Positions 8,946-18,398 of a stretch of DNA of 64,000 nt are shown one piece after another. Source of the stretch: Cryobacterium sp. PH29-G1. Lineage in GTDB: Bacteria > Actinomycetota > Actinomycetes > Actinomycetales > Microbacteriaceae. Made by a program: the position numbers and the translations under genes. A model generated the notes under the pieces. It ran no database searches and was not told where the DNA came from. It saw only the letters and a program-made list of their open reading frames with translations. Numbering within the stretch: position 1 is the first letter of the stretch; each line of letters begins with the position of its first letter. The stretch lies in the NCBI RefSeq assembly GCF_030063365.1, contig NZ_JASISY010000003.1, positions 186,001-250,000 on the forward strand, in the 5' to 3' direction.

Positions 8946-10502
8946 ATGATCGATGTGCTCGTCATCGGCGGCGGGGTGGCCGGCTTGGTCGCGGCTCGCG
9001 AATGCGCCCAGGTGGGACTGAACGTCACCATCATTGAGAGCACGGATGCCGTCGGCGGCCCGGTTGCCGGCCACATTCTCGACGGTCTCGCCCTCGACAG
9101 CGGTGCGGAGAGCTTCGCCGTGCGCGGCGGTACCGTCGCCGCCTTCATCGAGGATCTCGGCCTCACCGATCAGGTCGTCGCGCCCAACGTCGCCGGCGCC
9201 TGGCTGCACCTGCCCGCCCTCACAACGAAATCCGTGTCCCGTTCCCGCGCGAAGAAAATCGCCGCAGGCGTGTCCCTCCCCGCACCGTCAGCGGATGCCT
9301 CGGTCAGCGTTCCGCTGCCCAAGGCCGGCGTTCTCGGCATTCCCGGTTCACCGCTCGCCGACGATGTGCGCCGCGTTATCGGCTGGAAGGGGGCGCTCCG
9401 CGCCTACGTCGACCGGCTCATGCCCGTACTCACGATCGGCCGGGAGCACAGCCTCGGCGACCTCGTGAAGAAGCGCATGGGCCAGCGCGTACTCGATCGT
9501 CTGGTCGAGCCCGTCGCCTCCGGCGTCTACACGACGAGCGCCGTCGACCTCGAAATCGACGTCGTCGCCCCCGGACTCAACCGTGCCCTCACCACCGCAG
9601 GTTCGCTCTCCGGCGCCGTCTCGGCGTTGCGTTCGGGCGCGCCGGCCGGCTCGAACGTTGGCGGTCTCCTCGGCGGCATGGCCAGCCTGCCCGCCGCGCT
9701 CGTGAGCGCACTCGAGCGCCACGACGTGGCTATTCTCACCGGTACCACGGCCGAGACCCTGGCCCGTTCCGGCACCGAGGATGCGCCCACCTGGGACGTC
9801 ACCGTCACCCGCCCCGCGGATGACGAGGTGGCCGAGCCGGAAGACACCACGGAAACGCTCACCGCCCGCTTCGTGATCATTGCCACCCAGGGCGCACAGG
9901 CCCTGCGGCTGGTCAATCCGCTCGGCGACGAGTTTGACGCTCTCGCCGAGCTGGACTGGCCGGCTCCGACCGCCGTCACGCTCACCACCCTCGTGCTCGA
10001 CGCGCCCGCCCTCGACGCGCACCCGCGCGGTACCGGTCTGCTCGTCTCCATAGACGCCCCCGATGTCACCGCGAAGGCGCTCACCCACGTCACCGCGAAA
10101 TGGGCCTGGGTTGCCGACGCGGCCGGCTCCGGCCGGCACGTCGTGCGATTGAGCTACGGTCGGGCCGGTCAGCCCAACCCGACCGACGACCTCAGCGACG
10201 TCGAACTGCAGGCGCTCGCCCTGCATGACGCGTCTGTACTGCTCGGAGTGCCGCTGCCGGCCCGCTCGGTGCGCGCCTTCGCCCGCACCGAGTGGCGTGA
10301 TGCCCTGTCGCCGGCCACCCTCGGGGCGCCCGAACGTGCCCAGCACGTGCGCGAGGCCGTCGCAGCGACGCCCGGACTGGAGATCACCGGCGCCTGGCTG
10401 GCCGGAACCGGTCTCGCCTCGGTTATTCCGCACGCCCTGGAGGCCGGCGACCGCATCCGGCACGCCGCCCTCGGCCTCGCCATCACACCGCCGGATCTCT
10501 AG
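8946..10502 (+). CDS. cgoX: Coproporphyrinogen III oxidase, HemY type (CgoX)
   Basis: FAD-dependent amine-oxidase-family enzyme of 518 residues. The dinucleotide-binding motif is at the very N-terminus (IDVLVIGGGVAGLVAARE), followed by the ESxDxxGG motif. In Gram-positive bacteria HemY-type enzymes oxidise coproporphyrinogen III to coproporphyrin III rather than acting on protoporphyrinogen. The presence of ChdC in the same locus supports that assignment here. The C-terminus has the ITGAWLAGTGLASVIPHALEAG FAD-closing motif. An insert at about residues 285-305 (acidic, EVAEPEDTTETL) looks like a variable loop. Older databases would call it hemY/hemG. Confidence 0.93.
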   Translation: MIDVLVIGGGVAGLVAARECAQVGLNVTIIESTDAVGGPVAGHILDGLALDSGAESFAVRGGTVAAFIEDLGLTDQVVAPNVAGAWLHLPALTTKSVSRSRAKKIAAGVSLPAPSADASVSVPLPKAGVLGIPGSPLADDVRRVIGWKGALRAYVDRLMPVLTIGREHSLGDLVKKRMGQRVLDRLVEPVASGVYTTSAVDLEIDVVAPGLNRALTTAGSLSGAVSALRSGAPAGSNVGGLLGGMASLPAALVSALERHDVAILTGTTAETLARSGTEDAPTWDVTVTRPADDEVAEPEDTTETLTARFVIIATQGAQALRLVNPLGDEFDALAELDWPAPTAVTLTTLVLDAPALDAHPRGTGLLVSIDAPDVTAKALTHVTAKWAWVADAAGSGRHVVRLSYGRAGQPNPTDDLSDVELQALALHDASVLLGVPLPARSVRAFARTEWRDALSPATLGAPERAQHVREAVAATPGLEITGAWLAGTGLASVIPHALEAGDRIRHAALGLAITPPDL

Positions 10503-10618
10503 CTGAAACTGTGCGCTTCCTGTATTGATACGTGCGGTGTCAGACTTGCCGGGCACCACCCGAGACCGAAACGGCGAACCGGGTTACTCTGGGGAGACCT
10601 TACGAAAGTGGAGACTCA

Positions 10619-11035
10619 ATGCGCGGAAAGCTTCTGTTCATCACGGGCGGACTCGTCGGCTATGTGCTCGGTGCACGTGCCGGTCGCAAACGTTACGACC
10701 AGATCGCTGCCGCGGCAAATGATCTCTGGAATGCCAAACCAGTGCAGCGCCGGGTGACCGAGGTGCGCGACGCCGCCCTCGAGCTGGTCGGCGATGTTCC
10801 CGTCACCCTGTTCAAGGCTGGCAAGAGTGCCGTCACGAAGGCCGCCGCCAAAAAGAAGCAGGCCGCGAGCCCGGCCCCGTCTACGGCTTCCGCGAAAGCC
10901 AGCGGCACCACGAGCGCCACCGCCGCTGCGAAGCCCAAGCCCAAGGCTGCGCCCAAGCCTGCGCCCAAGGCCAAGCCGAGTGCCGCCGCTGATTCTTCCA
11001 CCGATGCTTCCGCTGGGGATTCTCCCGCGAAGTAG
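10619..11035 (+). CDS. YtxH-like membrane protein with Ala/Lys/Pro-rich tail
   Basis: A 138-residue protein. Residues 1-25 (MRGKLLFITGGLVGYVLGARAG) form one membrane helix followed by a basic RKRYDQI turn, as in YtxH-domain proteins. Residues 60-138 are an alanine, lysine and proline rich low-complexity tail resembling histone-like tails. The ATG at 10619 follows GTGGAG and is preferred over an upstream in-frame ATG that adds 29 unlikely residues. It is the first of three small envelope genes embedded between cgoX and chdC. Function is unknown. Confidence 0.75.
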   Translation: MRGKLLFITGGLVGYVLGARAGRKRYDQIAAAANDLWNAKPVQRRVTEVRDAALELVGDVPVTLFKAGKSAVTKAAAKKKQAASPAPSTASAKASGTTSATAAAKPKPKAAPKPAPKAKPSAAADSSTDASAGDSPAK

Positions 11036-11126
11036 GCGAGGCAATCGGTCGCGCAACCGGCGGCGCATTTGCTCGTAGAATTCAGAAACCTGAAACACCG
11101 ACACCCGAACCTAGGGAAGGCAATCC

Positions 11127-11546
11127 GTGACTAGCAGTGGATTCAACCCCAAGAGCAAACGCCCGTTGCTCGCCCTGATTGGGGAACTACCCGGCCAGAT
11201 CAGTGGCCTTGTTAAAGCCGAACTTGATGCCTTCAAGGCCGAGTTCGCCGCCAAGGCGAAGAATTTCGGGGTCGGTGCCGCCATGTTCGTCGTGGCCGGC
11301 GTTTTCGCGTTCTTTGCGACCGGGGTGCTCGTGGCCCTCGCCGTGATTGCGCTGGACCTCGTGCTGCCGCTTTGGCTGGCCACCCTCATCGTGGCGGTCG
11401 CGCTACTGCTCATCGCCGTCATCCTCGTATTGATCGGCGTCAACCGGGTGAAGGCGGCCACGAAACCCGACCCCGAGGGTATACACGCGAGTATTCGCCA
11501 CGACGTCGATGCATTCAAGGGAGTTGGCGAATATGACCACAAATAG
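11127..11546 (+). CDS. Actinobacterial Holin-X family membrane protein
   Basis: A 139-residue protein with an amphipathic N-terminal region (GQISGLVKAELDAFKAEFAAKAK) and two close transmembrane helices at about residues 48-72 and 82-107, matching the 'Putative Actinobacterial Holin-X, holin superfamily III' pattern. Despite the name these are chromosomal envelope proteins, and nothing phage-like surrounds it. The start is GTG, preceded by AGGGAAGG. Its 3' end overlaps the next gene by 14 bases, and the pairing with a DUF3618 gene is common in actinobacteria. Confidence 0.85.
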   Translation: MTSSGFNPKSKRPLLALIGELPGQISGLVKAELDAFKAEFAAKAKNFGVGAAMFVVAGVFAFFATGVLVALAVIALDLVLPLWLATLIVAVALLLIAVILVLIGVNRVKAATKPDPEGIHASIRHDVDAFKGVGEYDHK

Positions 11547-11823
11547 CCCCGCAGTCAGCACCTCAAGCGAGAAGCGCGGTATTACCGAACTGCGCGCCGA
11601 AGCGCGGCTCCAGCGCGCAGAGCTCGCCTCGACGCTCGACGCGATCGAGTACAAGTTCAACCTGCCCAAGCAGTTTCGCATCAAGCGGCGTCGCCTGACC
11701 CACGCCCTGCGGCAGCTCGGCGAAGACAACCCGGTCGCCCTCGTCGGGATTGCGTTCGGCGCGGCGACCGTCGTGGGTGTCATCGTCTGGTTCGGTGCTT
11801 CCGCTGTGGTCAAGAACCGCTAG
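11533..11823 (+). CDS. DUF3618 domain-containing membrane protein
   Basis: A 96-residue protein. The DUF3618 segment (ELRAEARLQRAELASTLDAIEYKFN) covers residues 17-45, a basic stretch follows, and one C-terminal transmembrane helix (PVALVGIAFGAATVVGVIVWFGA) ends in KNR. The ATG at 11533 sits inside the end of the Holin-X gene, with AGGGAG nine bases upstream, so translation is probably coupled. Function is unknown; the family is usually found beside Holin-X genes. Confidence 0.85.
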   Translation: MTTNSPAVSTSSEKRGITELRAEARLQRAELASTLDAIEYKFNLPKQFRIKRRRLTHALRQLGEDNPVALVGIAFGAATVVGVIVWFGASAVVKNR

Positions 11824-11905
11824 TTGCCCGGCCGTGTGCCCGGCTGGTTCCCAGAAAGCGCGCGCTCCTTTTGGTGCCGGGACCAATACAGAGCAAACTA
11901 GACCC

Positions 11906-12658
11906 ATGACTCACCCGGCTGCCGGAGAGGCAGTAACCAGCGTTCAGCCCACCACCCCCACCGATTCCGAGGCACTTGCGCCTTCTCCGGAAGGTTTCAC
12001 CCTCTTTACCGTTCTACGACGAGATCCGCACAACCCCGACGATCTCGACGGCAGCGATGTGCCGCACGCCGTGAACGAGCTCGACGACGTGGTGGCCCTC
12101 ATCGAGGCCGAGGGCGTCACCGTGCGCGGCTTCTACGACGTCTCCGGCCTCAAGGCCGACGCCGATGTCATGATCTGGACCCACGCGCCGATCGCCGAGA
12201 ACCTGCAGTGGGCCAACCGCGAGCTGCGCCGCAGCCGCCTGCTCAAGAGCCTGCTGCCAACCTGGAACGCCATGGGCGTGCACCGCGACGCCGAATTCAA
12301 CAAAAGCCATGTGCCCGGCTTTCTGCGCGGCGTCGAACCGAAGGCGTGGCTCACCGTGTACCCCTTCGTGCGCAGCTACGAATGGTATTTGCTGCCCGAC
12401 GAGGACCGCAGCCGGATGCTCGCCGACCACGGCCGCAAGGGTGCTGCGTACCGCGGAGCCATCGCCAACACCGTCTCGGCCTTCGCCCTCGGCGACTACG
12501 AATGGCTGCTGCCGATCGAGAGCGACGAACTCACCGAGCTCGTCGACTTGATGCGCGGCCTGCGCGACACCGAAGCTCGCCGTCACGTGCGCGAAGAGAT
12601 CCCCTTCTTCACCGGGCGTCGCATTGGTACCGCCGAACTCGTCGAGGTTTTGCAGTAA
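11906..12658 (+). CDS. chdC: Coproheme decarboxylase (ChdC/HemQ)
   Basis: Last step of the coproporphyrin-dependent pathway: decarboxylates two propionates of coproheme to give heme b, using peroxide. The 250-residue, chlorite-dismutase-fold protein carries the catalytic tyrosine in WLTVYPFVRS (Tyr152) and the proximal histidine in ADHGRKGAAYRG (His175). SFAL-type actinobacterial motifs (VSAFALGDYEWLLPIES) follow. The first 28 residues are a low-complexity leader. The ATG at 11906 is chosen over a long upstream extension that lacks homology. Its TAA stop overlaps the ATG of cpfC by one base. Confidence 0.93.
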   Translation: MTHPAAGEAVTSVQPTTPTDSEALAPSPEGFTLFTVLRRDPHNPDDLDGSDVPHAVNELDDVVALIEAEGVTVRGFYDVSGLKADADVMIWTHAPIAENLQWANRELRRSRLLKSLLPTWNAMGVHRDAEFNKSHVPGFLRGVEPKAWLTVYPFVRSYEWYLLPDEDRSRMLADHGRKGAAYRGAIANTVSAFALGDYEWLLPIESDELTELVDLMRGLRDTEARRHVREEIPFFTGRRIGTAELVEVLQ

Positions 12659-13752
12659 TGGCGCAGTACGACGCCGTTCTATTGGCCGGCTTCGGCGGTC
12701 CCGAGGGCCAGGACGACGTCATTCCGTTCCTGCGCAACGTGACCGGTGGCCGCGGCATCCCCGAGGAACGTCTCGAAGTCGTCGCCAAGCATTACCGCCA
12801 CTACGGTGGCGTCAGCCCGATCAACGACCAGAATCGCGTGTTGCAGGCCGCCCTGCAGGCCGAGATCGACCGCCGCGGCATCGATTTGAAGGTGCTCTGG
12901 GGCAACCGCAACTGGGCGCCCTATCTCTCGGACACGATCGCCCAGGCGCACGCCGACGGGCAGGATCGACTACTCGCCATCGCCACGAGTGCGTACAGCT
13001 CCTACTCGGGTTGCCGTCAGTACCGCGAGGACTTTGCCGCGGCGCTGACCAAGAACGACCTCGAGGGCGTCGTGACCATCGACAAGGTGCGCCAGTTCTT
13101 CGACCACCCCGGTTTCGTCACGCCGTTCGTAACCGGTGTGCGCACCGGTCTCGCGGAGGTCGCGGCCGCCCTCCCGGGCATCAACCTCGACACCGAGGTG
13201 GAAGTTTTGTTCTCCACCCACTCGATTCCCATGACCGACGCGAATAAGAGCGGCCCGACCGAACGTGGTTTCGGCGAGGGGGGCGCCTACGCGGCACAGC
13301 ACCTCGCGGTGGCGCAGAAGGTCATGGCGGGGATCGACACCCCCTGGCAGCTCGTCTACCAGTCCCGCAGCGGCCCACCCAGCATGCCGTGGCTTGAACC
13401 CGACATCAACGATGCGATCGCCCTGGTGCCGGCCCGCGGCATCCGTGCCGTTGTCATCGTGCCGCTCGGTTTCGTCAGCGACCACATGGAGGTCATGTGG
13501 GATCTCGACAATGAGGCACTCGACAGCTGTGCGGAGCACGACCTGTTCGCCGTGCGCGTGCCTACCCCCGGGGTCTCGCCGGACTTTGTCAACGGACTCG
13601 TCGACCTCGTCGTTGAGCGCCTCGAGGACACCCCGGTGGAAGATCGCCCGGCCGAAACCACCCTTGGCCCCTGGTACGACGTGTGTCGTCCCGGTTGCTG
13701 CGAAAATGTGCGCCTCGGCTTCAAGCCGGCCGTGGCGGGAATGGCACCATGA
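12658..13752 (+). CDS. cpfC: Coproporphyrin ferrochelatase, iron-sulfur type
   Basis: Inserts ferrous iron into coproporphyrin III; formerly called HemH. The 364-residue protein has the catalytic histidine in LFSTHSIPMTD and the conserved glutamate in GFVSDHMEVMWDLD. A cysteine in SYSGCRQYRE, together with the C-terminal cluster DVCRPGCCENVR, matches the four-cysteine [2Fe-2S] ligand set of actinobacterial ferrochelatases. Translation is coupled to chdC (TAATG) and to hemC (ATGA overlap), giving a tight stoichiometric block. Confidence 0.94.
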   Translation: MAQYDAVLLAGFGGPEGQDDVIPFLRNVTGGRGIPEERLEVVAKHYRHYGGVSPINDQNRVLQAALQAEIDRRGIDLKVLWGNRNWAPYLSDTIAQAHADGQDRLLAIATSAYSSYSGCRQYREDFAAALTKNDLEGVVTIDKVRQFFDHPGFVTPFVTGVRTGLAEVAAALPGINLDTEVEVLFSTHSIPMTDANKSGPTERGFGEGGAYAAQHLAVAQKVMAGIDTPWQLVYQSRSGPPSMPWLEPDINDAIALVPARGIRAVVIVPLGFVSDHMEVMWDLDNEALDSCAEHDLFAVRVPTPGVSPDFVNGLVDLVVERLEDTPVEDRPAETTLGPWYDVCRPGCCENVRLGFKPAVAGMAP

Positions 13753-14702
13753 CCGTAATTCGCGTGGGAACGCGCGCGAGCGCCCTGGCGCTGGCGCAGA
13801 CCCAGACCATCGTTAACCGCATTGCGGCATCCGCCGGTGTCGAGGTCGAGGTCGTGCGCGTCACCACGCACGGCGACACCTCGACCGAGTCGCTCGCGAG
13901 CCTCGGCGGCACCGGTGTGTTCGCGAGCGCGTTGCGCGAGGCCCTCCTGAATGACGAGTGCGACGTCATCGTGCACTCGTTCAAGGACCTGCCGACCGAG
14001 GCCTATCCCGGCCTGCGCATCGGCGCCACACCGAAGAGAGCGGATGCCCGCGACGTGCTCTGCGCACGCGCCGGCTTCACCCTGGATACCCTGCCAGAGG
14101 GTGCTCGCGTCGGAACCGGCTCGCCCCGCCGGGTCGCCCAGCTGCTTGAACGTCGTCCCGACCTGACCGTCGTGGATATTCGCGGCAACATCGACACCCG
14201 CGTGGGGCGTGTGGCCGATGGCGATCTCGACGCCGTCGTGCTTGCCGCGGCCGGCCTGGGCCGTCTTGGTCGTCTCGACTCCGTCGCGACCGACTTTCTT
14301 GACCTGTCCGCCTGGCCGACCGCTCCCGGACAGGGTGCGCTGGCCATCGAGGTGCGCGACGGAAAGCCGGATCGCCTGCTCGGTGTTGCACTTTCCGCCA
14401 TGAACCACTCGACCACGCAGGCGACAACCACCGCCGAACGCAGCGTACTGGCTCGCCTCGAGGCTGGCTGCGCCGCACCGATTGGTGCAACGGCGGTCGT
14501 TGACGACGGGCTTCTTTTTCTGACAGCGACCGTGTACAGCCCGGATGGTTCCCGCAAGGTCACCAGTTCGCACGCGGCGACACCCGATTCCCACTCCGCA
14601 CTCCACCTCACCGAAGCCGCGCTCGACGTGGCCGAACGAGTGTCCATTGATCTCCTGGCCGGTGGCGCGGCCGAGTTCGCTCCCCTGAAAGTGACTGAGT
14701 GA
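13749..14702 (+). CDS. hemC: Hydroxymethylbilane synthase (porphobilinogen deaminase)
   Basis: Polymerises four porphobilinogens to hydroxymethylbilane. Of the 317 residues, Asp80 in VHSFKDLP is the catalytic aspartate and Cys241 in LEAGCAAPIG anchors the dipyrromethane cofactor. The arginine-rich substrate loop GTGSPRRVAQLL and VVDIRGNIDTRV are intact. The ATG at 13749 overlaps the cpfC stop (ATGA) and gives the classic N-terminus VIRVGTRASALALAQT. Confidence 0.96.
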   Translation: MTVIRVGTRASALALAQTQTIVNRIAASAGVEVEVVRVTTHGDTSTESLASLGGTGVFASALREALLNDECDVIVHSFKDLPTEAYPGLRIGATPKRADARDVLCARAGFTLDTLPEGARVGTGSPRRVAQLLERRPDLTVVDIRGNIDTRVGRVADGDLDAVVLAAAGLGRLGRLDSVATDFLDLSAWPTAPGQGALAIEVRDGKPDRLLGVALSAMNHSTTQATTTAERSVLARLEAGCAAPIGATAVVDDGLLFLTATVYSPDGSRKVTSSHAATPDSHSALHLTEAALDVAERVSIDLLAGGAAEFAPLKVTE

Positions 14703-14706
14703 CCAC

Positions 14707-15495
14707 GTGACCAATTCACTGACCAAGCCCCTCGCGGGCTGGCGAGTTCTCGTACCGCGCGGCGGACCCTGGGGCGACCAGGTTGCAGCAAATTTGCGGG
14801 CCAAGGGCGCACAGCCCATCGTTGCTCCGATGATTAACTTCGCCGCAACCGATGATGCCCCGGCTCTCGACGCGGCGCTGACCCGCCTTGCGGCCGGTGA
14901 CTTCGACTGGATGACCATCACGAGCGCCACGACCGTCGACGTTTTGTCGTCGCACCGTGCTGTTATCGCGCCCGGAACACGCATCGCAGCGGTCGGTGAA
15001 ACCACCGCGGCGGCCCTCGTTGCAGCCGGCTACCGAGTGGATATCGTGCCCTCCGAAGACAATTCCGCGCGCGGCCTGCTCGAGGAGTGGGAAACCGCCA
15101 CGGCCGGTGTCATCCCCTTGCGCGTGCTGACCCTGCGCAGCGAGATCGCCAAACCCCTCCTCACCGAGGGGCTGCGTCGGGTCGGCCACGACGTGGAATC
15201 CGTCGTCGCCTACCGCACGATCGGTGTTCCGGTCAGTGACCAGGTCGTCGCCGACGTCAAGGCTGGCCTCGTGCACGCCGTGCTCGTCACGAGCGGAAGC
15301 GTCGCGCGTCAGGTGCGGGAACAGTTCGGTGATATTCCCGAACGCACCCTGGTGGCGTGCATCGGCCCGCAGACGGCCAGAGACTCCCGGGCGCTCGGAC
15401 TGCGCGTTGACGTCATCGCCGACGAGCGCAGCGCCGAGTCTCTCATCGATGCCCTCGTCGACACCGCGCTGGACGGAACGGCACCGGCGTCCTGA
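14707..15495 (+). CDS. hemD: Uroporphyrinogen-III synthase
   Basis: Closes and inverts ring D of hydroxymethylbilane to give uroporphyrinogen III. The 262-residue protein follows hemC by four bases and begins with GTG. As usual for this poorly conserved family the evidence is fold pattern and position: PRGGPWGDQVAANL at the N-terminus, MTITSATTVDVL, VGETTAAALVAAGY, and the second-domain VLVTSGSVARQV with CIGPQTARDSRALG. All are HemD hallmarks. No fusion to a methyltransferase or response-regulator domain is present. Confidence 0.92.
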   Translation: MTNSLTKPLAGWRVLVPRGGPWGDQVAANLRAKGAQPIVAPMINFAATDDAPALDAALTRLAAGDFDWMTITSATTVDVLSSHRAVIAPGTRIAAVGETTAAALVAAGYRVDIVPSEDNSARGLLEEWETATAGVIPLRVLTLRSEIAKPLLTEGLRRVGHDVESVVAYRTIGVPVSDQVVADVKAGLVHAVLVTSGSVARQVREQFGDIPERTLVACIGPQTARDSRALGLRVDVIADERSAESLIDALVDTALDGTAPAS

Positions 15496-15564
15496 ACCGA
15501 TCACCGACCGGACACACGGCCGGATAGGTAACGGCAGGATAACGAAACGTACAGCCGGGCGGCG

Positions 15565-15570
15565 TAGGGT
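15565..15570 (+). promoter_or_regulatory. Leaderless -10 box for hemB
   Basis: TAGGGT six bases before the GTG of hemB. It suggests hemB-hemL also have their own leaderless promoter within the 81-bp gap after hemD. Confidence 0.45.
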
Positions 15571-15576
15571 GAAGGG

Positions 15577-16560
15577 GTGACCAACCCCGTAATCCGCCCA
15601 CGCCGTCTGCGCGCCAGCCGTGCCCTTCGTCGTCTGGCCAGCGAAATCCGTGTTCACCCGGCCGAACTCGTTTTGCCTATGTTCGTGCGCGAAGGTGATG
15701 ACACCCGCGAGATCAGTTCGATGCCCGGTGTCGTCCAGCACAGCATTGACAGTGCTCGCCGTGCCGTCGTTGCGGCGGCCGAAGCCGGCGTCGGCGGAGT
15801 CATGCTGTTCGGCGTTCCGTCCCACCGCGATGCGACGGGAACCGGTGCGACCGACCCCAACGGCATTCTCAACCTGGCCACCCGTGCCCTGGTCGACGAA
15901 ATCGGTGACGCGCTCGTCGTGCAGACCGACCTGTGCCTCGACGAATTCACCGATCATGGGCACTGCGGCGTGCTCGCGGCCGATGGCCACGTCGCCAACG
16001 ATGCCACTCTGGACCGCTACCGCGACATGGCCCTGGCCCAGGCAACGGCCGGTTCCGCGCTGCTCGGCCTCTCGGGCATGATGGACGGCCAGGTCGCCGC
16101 GGTGCGCGAGACCCTCGATGCCAACGGGTTCGAAGACACCGCGGTGCTCGCCTACTCGGCGAAGTACGCTTCCGCCTTCTACGGCCCCTTTCGTGAAGCC
16201 GTTGCTTCCACCCTGGTCGGCGATCGTCGAACCTACCAGCTCGACCCGGCCAACCGCCGCGAGGGCGTGCGCGAAGCCGAGCTCGACATCGCCGAAGGCG
16301 CTGACATCGTCATGGTCAAGCCGGCCGGCAGCTACCTGGACGTGCTCGCCGAGGTTGCCGCGATGAGTAGTATTCCGGTTTGGGCATATCAAGTCTCCGG
16401 TGAATACGCCATGATCGAGGCGGCCGCCGCGCAGGGCTGGATCGACCGCCGCCGCGCCGTCGAAGAATCGGTCTTGAGCATCCGCCGGGCCGGCGCCGAT
16501 GCCGTACTCACTTATTGGGCCGTTGAACTGGCCACCTGGCTCAAGGAGGAGCAAGCATGA
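15577..16560 (+). CDS. hemB: Delta-aminolevulinic acid dehydratase (porphobilinogen synthase)
   Basis: Condenses two 5-aminolevulinates to porphobilinogen. Schiff-base lysines are Lys196 ([14 protein letters not shown]) and Lys248 ([11 protein letters not shown]) in a 327-residue TIM barrel. The metal loop reads [16 protein letters not shown]. Cys120 and Cys130 remain, but the middle cysteine of the zinc-type CxC motif is Asp122, intermediate between zinc and magnesium enzymes. The N-terminus [14 protein letters not shown] is typical. The start is GTG, probably leaderless, and the stop overlaps the hemL ATG (ATGA). Confidence 0.96.
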   Translation: MTNPVIRPRRLRASRALRRLASEIRVHPAELVLPMFVREGDDTREISSMPGVVQHSIDSARRAVVAAAEAGVGGVMLFGVPSHRDATGTGATDPNGILNLATRALVDEIGDALVVQTDLCLDEFTDHGHCGVLAADGHVANDATLDRYRDMALAQATAGSALLGLSGMMDGQVAAVRETLDANGFEDTAVLAYSAKYASAFYGPFREAVASTLVGDRRTYQLDPANRREGVREAELDIAEGADIVMVKPAGSYLDVLAEVAAMSSIPVWAYQVSGEYAMIEAAAAQGWIDRRRAVEESVLSIRRAGADAVLTYWAVELATWLKEEQA

Positions 16561-17930
16561 CCGACACGATTGCGACGTCAGTCGAAGCCGCGGTTACCCA
16601 CAATGACGAACTGTTCGACCGTGCCCGGCGCGTGATTCCCGGCGGGGTCAACTCGCCCGTGCGCGCCTTCGGCTCCGTGGGCGGCACCCCGCTCTTTCTC
16701 GTGAAGGCCGCGGGCGCCTACGTCACCGATTCCGACGGCCGCGAGTACGTCGACCTCGTCAACTCGTGGGGCCCGGCCATTCTCGGCCACGCACACCCCG
16801 AAGTCATCAAGGCGGTGCAGGATGCCGCCGCGCTCGGGCTGTCCTTTGGTGCTTCGACACCGGCCGAGACCGAGCTCGCCGAACTCGTCGCCGATCGGGT
16901 CGGTGCGGTAGAAAAGCTGCGCCTGGTTTCCACCGGTACCGAAGCGACCATGACCGCTATTCGCCTCGCGCGCGGCTTCACCGGTCGCGACCTGCTGATC
17001 AAGTTCGCCGGGCACTATCACGGTCACTCCGACGGGCTGCTCGCGCAGGCCGGTTCCGGCCTCGCCACGCTCGCCCTGCCCGGTTCGGCCGGTGTCACCG
17101 CGGCGACCGCCGCGCAGACGCTCGTGCTGCCCTACAACGACCTTGACGCCGTGCGGGCAGCGTTCGAGGCGCACCCGGGTCGTATCGCCGCGATCATCAC
17201 AGAGGCGGCCGCCGCCAACATGGGCGTCGTCGCCCCGGACGCCGGATTCAACGCGGCGTTGTCGGCAATCGCGCACGCCAACGGCGCGCTGCTTATTCTC
17301 GATGAAGTGCTCACTGGTTTTCGGGTGAGCCGCTCCGGTTTTTGGGGCCTCGAGACCAGCAGCCTCGAGTCTGCGGGCGAGGAGTTCTACACGCCCGACC
17401 TGCTCACCTTCGGCAAGATCATCGGCGGCGGTCTGCCCGTGGCGGCGCTCGGCGGCCGGGCCGACGTGATGGATGCGCTGGCACCGACCGGCCCGGTTTA
17501 CCAGGCCGGTACCCTGTCGGGAAACCCGGTTGCCGTCGCGGCCGGAATCGCGACGCTCAATCTGCTCGATGAGAGCATCTACGACCGGCTCAATGCGACC
17601 GCCACCATCCTCTCTGAGGCGGTCTCCGCATCCCTGGCTGCCGAGGGAGTCGCGCATCGCGTGCAGCGGGCCGGCAACTTGTTCAGCTTCGTGTTCGGCG
17701 AGGAAGCGCAGGCTTCGGCTCCGCGCACCTACGCCGAAGTGCAGCGGCAGGAGGCGTTTCGGTACGCACCGTTCTTTCACGCCATGCTCGATGGCGGCGT
17801 ATCGCTACCGCCGAGCGTGTTCGAGTCGTGGTTCGTCTCCGACGCGCACGATGAGAGCGCCATCGGGCGCATCTTCGAGGCGTTGCCGGCCGCGGCCAAG
17901 GCAGCGGCCGCGGCGGCTCCTCAGAGCTGA
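16557..17930 (+). CDS. hemL: Glutamate-1-semialdehyde 2,1-aminomutase
   Basis: PLP enzyme converting glutamate-1-semialdehyde, the HemA product, to 5-aminolevulinate. The 457-residue class III aminotransferase fold has [12 protein letters not shown] at the N-terminus, [11 protein letters not shown] (PLP-binding Asp near 259) and [13 protein letters not shown] with the PLP lysine near residue 297. The ATG overlaps the hemB stop. It is the last gene of the heme run; a short alanine-rich tail closes the protein. Confidence 0.96.
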   Translation: MTDTIATSVEAAVTHNDELFDRARRVIPGGVNSPVRAFGSVGGTPLFLVKAAGAYVTDSDGREYVDLVNSWGPAILGHAHPEVIKAVQDAAALGLSFGASTPAETELAELVADRVGAVEKLRLVSTGTEATMTAIRLARGFTGRDLLIKFAGHYHGHSDGLLAQAGSGLATLALPGSAGVTAATAAQTLVLPYNDLDAVRAAFEAHPGRIAAIITEAAAANMGVVAPDAGFNAALSAIAHANGALLILDEVLTGFRVSRSGFWGLETSSLESAGEEFYTPDLLTFGKIIGGGLPVAALGGRADVMDALAPTGPVYQAGTLSGNPVAVAAGIATLNLLDESIYDRLNATATILSEAVSASLAAEGVAHRVQRAGNLFSFVFGEEAQASAPRTYAEVQRQEAFRYAPFFHAMLDGGVSLPPSVFESWFVSDAHDESAIGRIFEALPAAAKAAAAAAPQS

Positions 17931-18033
17931 TTCCGGCGCATCCGCTTGGATTGGAGAGATCCTCCGCTGGGACGTTACTGCTTTGTGAGGTTCAGACAAG
18001 GGCTTTTCGGCCGGAACCGGGCAGACTGGAACA

Positions 18034-18384
18034 ATGGCTTCCCTGAGTGTGCATCCCGACCGGCTCGAGATCCACTTGACGCGCACAGAACGCACCCTCG
18101 GGCTGCGACGGGATTCGATTGTTGTGCAGCGGGAAAATATTCGTTCGGTGACGATCACGGAGGACCCGTGGATCTGGCTGCGCGGAATTCGCGCACCGGG
18201 GTCGATGATTCCGTTGGTTCTGGCCGCCGGCACCTGGAAGTTTCACGGCGGTAAGGACTTCGTCTCGATCAAGCGCCATCGTCCCGCCGTGGTGATCGAC
18301 CTCGTTGATGAAGAATTCGCCCGAGTGATTCTCACCAGTTCGCACGCAACCGATTTGATCGACTCGCTCAAGCTGCCGCTCTAG
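18034..18384 (+). CDS. Small PH-like conserved protein
   Basis: A 116-residue soluble protein with no signal peptide. It shows the pattern of a compact beta-sandwich seen in actinobacterial PH-like hypotheticals: an N-terminal 'L.V..D.LEIHLTR.E' strand region, a conserved DPWIWLRGIRAPGSMIP core, and a GGKDFVSIKRHRPAVVIDL strand pair. The ATG at 18034 is preceded, six bases upstream, by CAGACT, a one-mismatch TANNNT box. Biochemical role unknown. It converges on the large LamG protein gene with only 14 bases between stops. Confidence 0.7.
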   Translation: MASLSVHPDRLEIHLTRTERTLGLRRDSIVVQRENIRSVTITEDPWIWLRGIRAPGSMIPLVLAAGTWKFHGGKDFVSIKRHRPAVVIDLVDEEFARVILTSSHATDLIDSLKLPL

Positions 18385-18398
18385 CTTCGACCTGCGCG

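Noticed and set aside
11127..11546. Possible prophage holin
   Set aside because: The Holin-X name is historical; the gene sits between heme genes with a DUF3618 partner, and no phage gene, integrase or attachment site is seen.
12208..12657. Upstream extension of the ferrochelatase frame through chdC
   Set aside because: The extension is Arg/Pro-rich shadow sequence of chdC; the ATG at 12658 overlapping the chdC stop gives the standard N-terminus.
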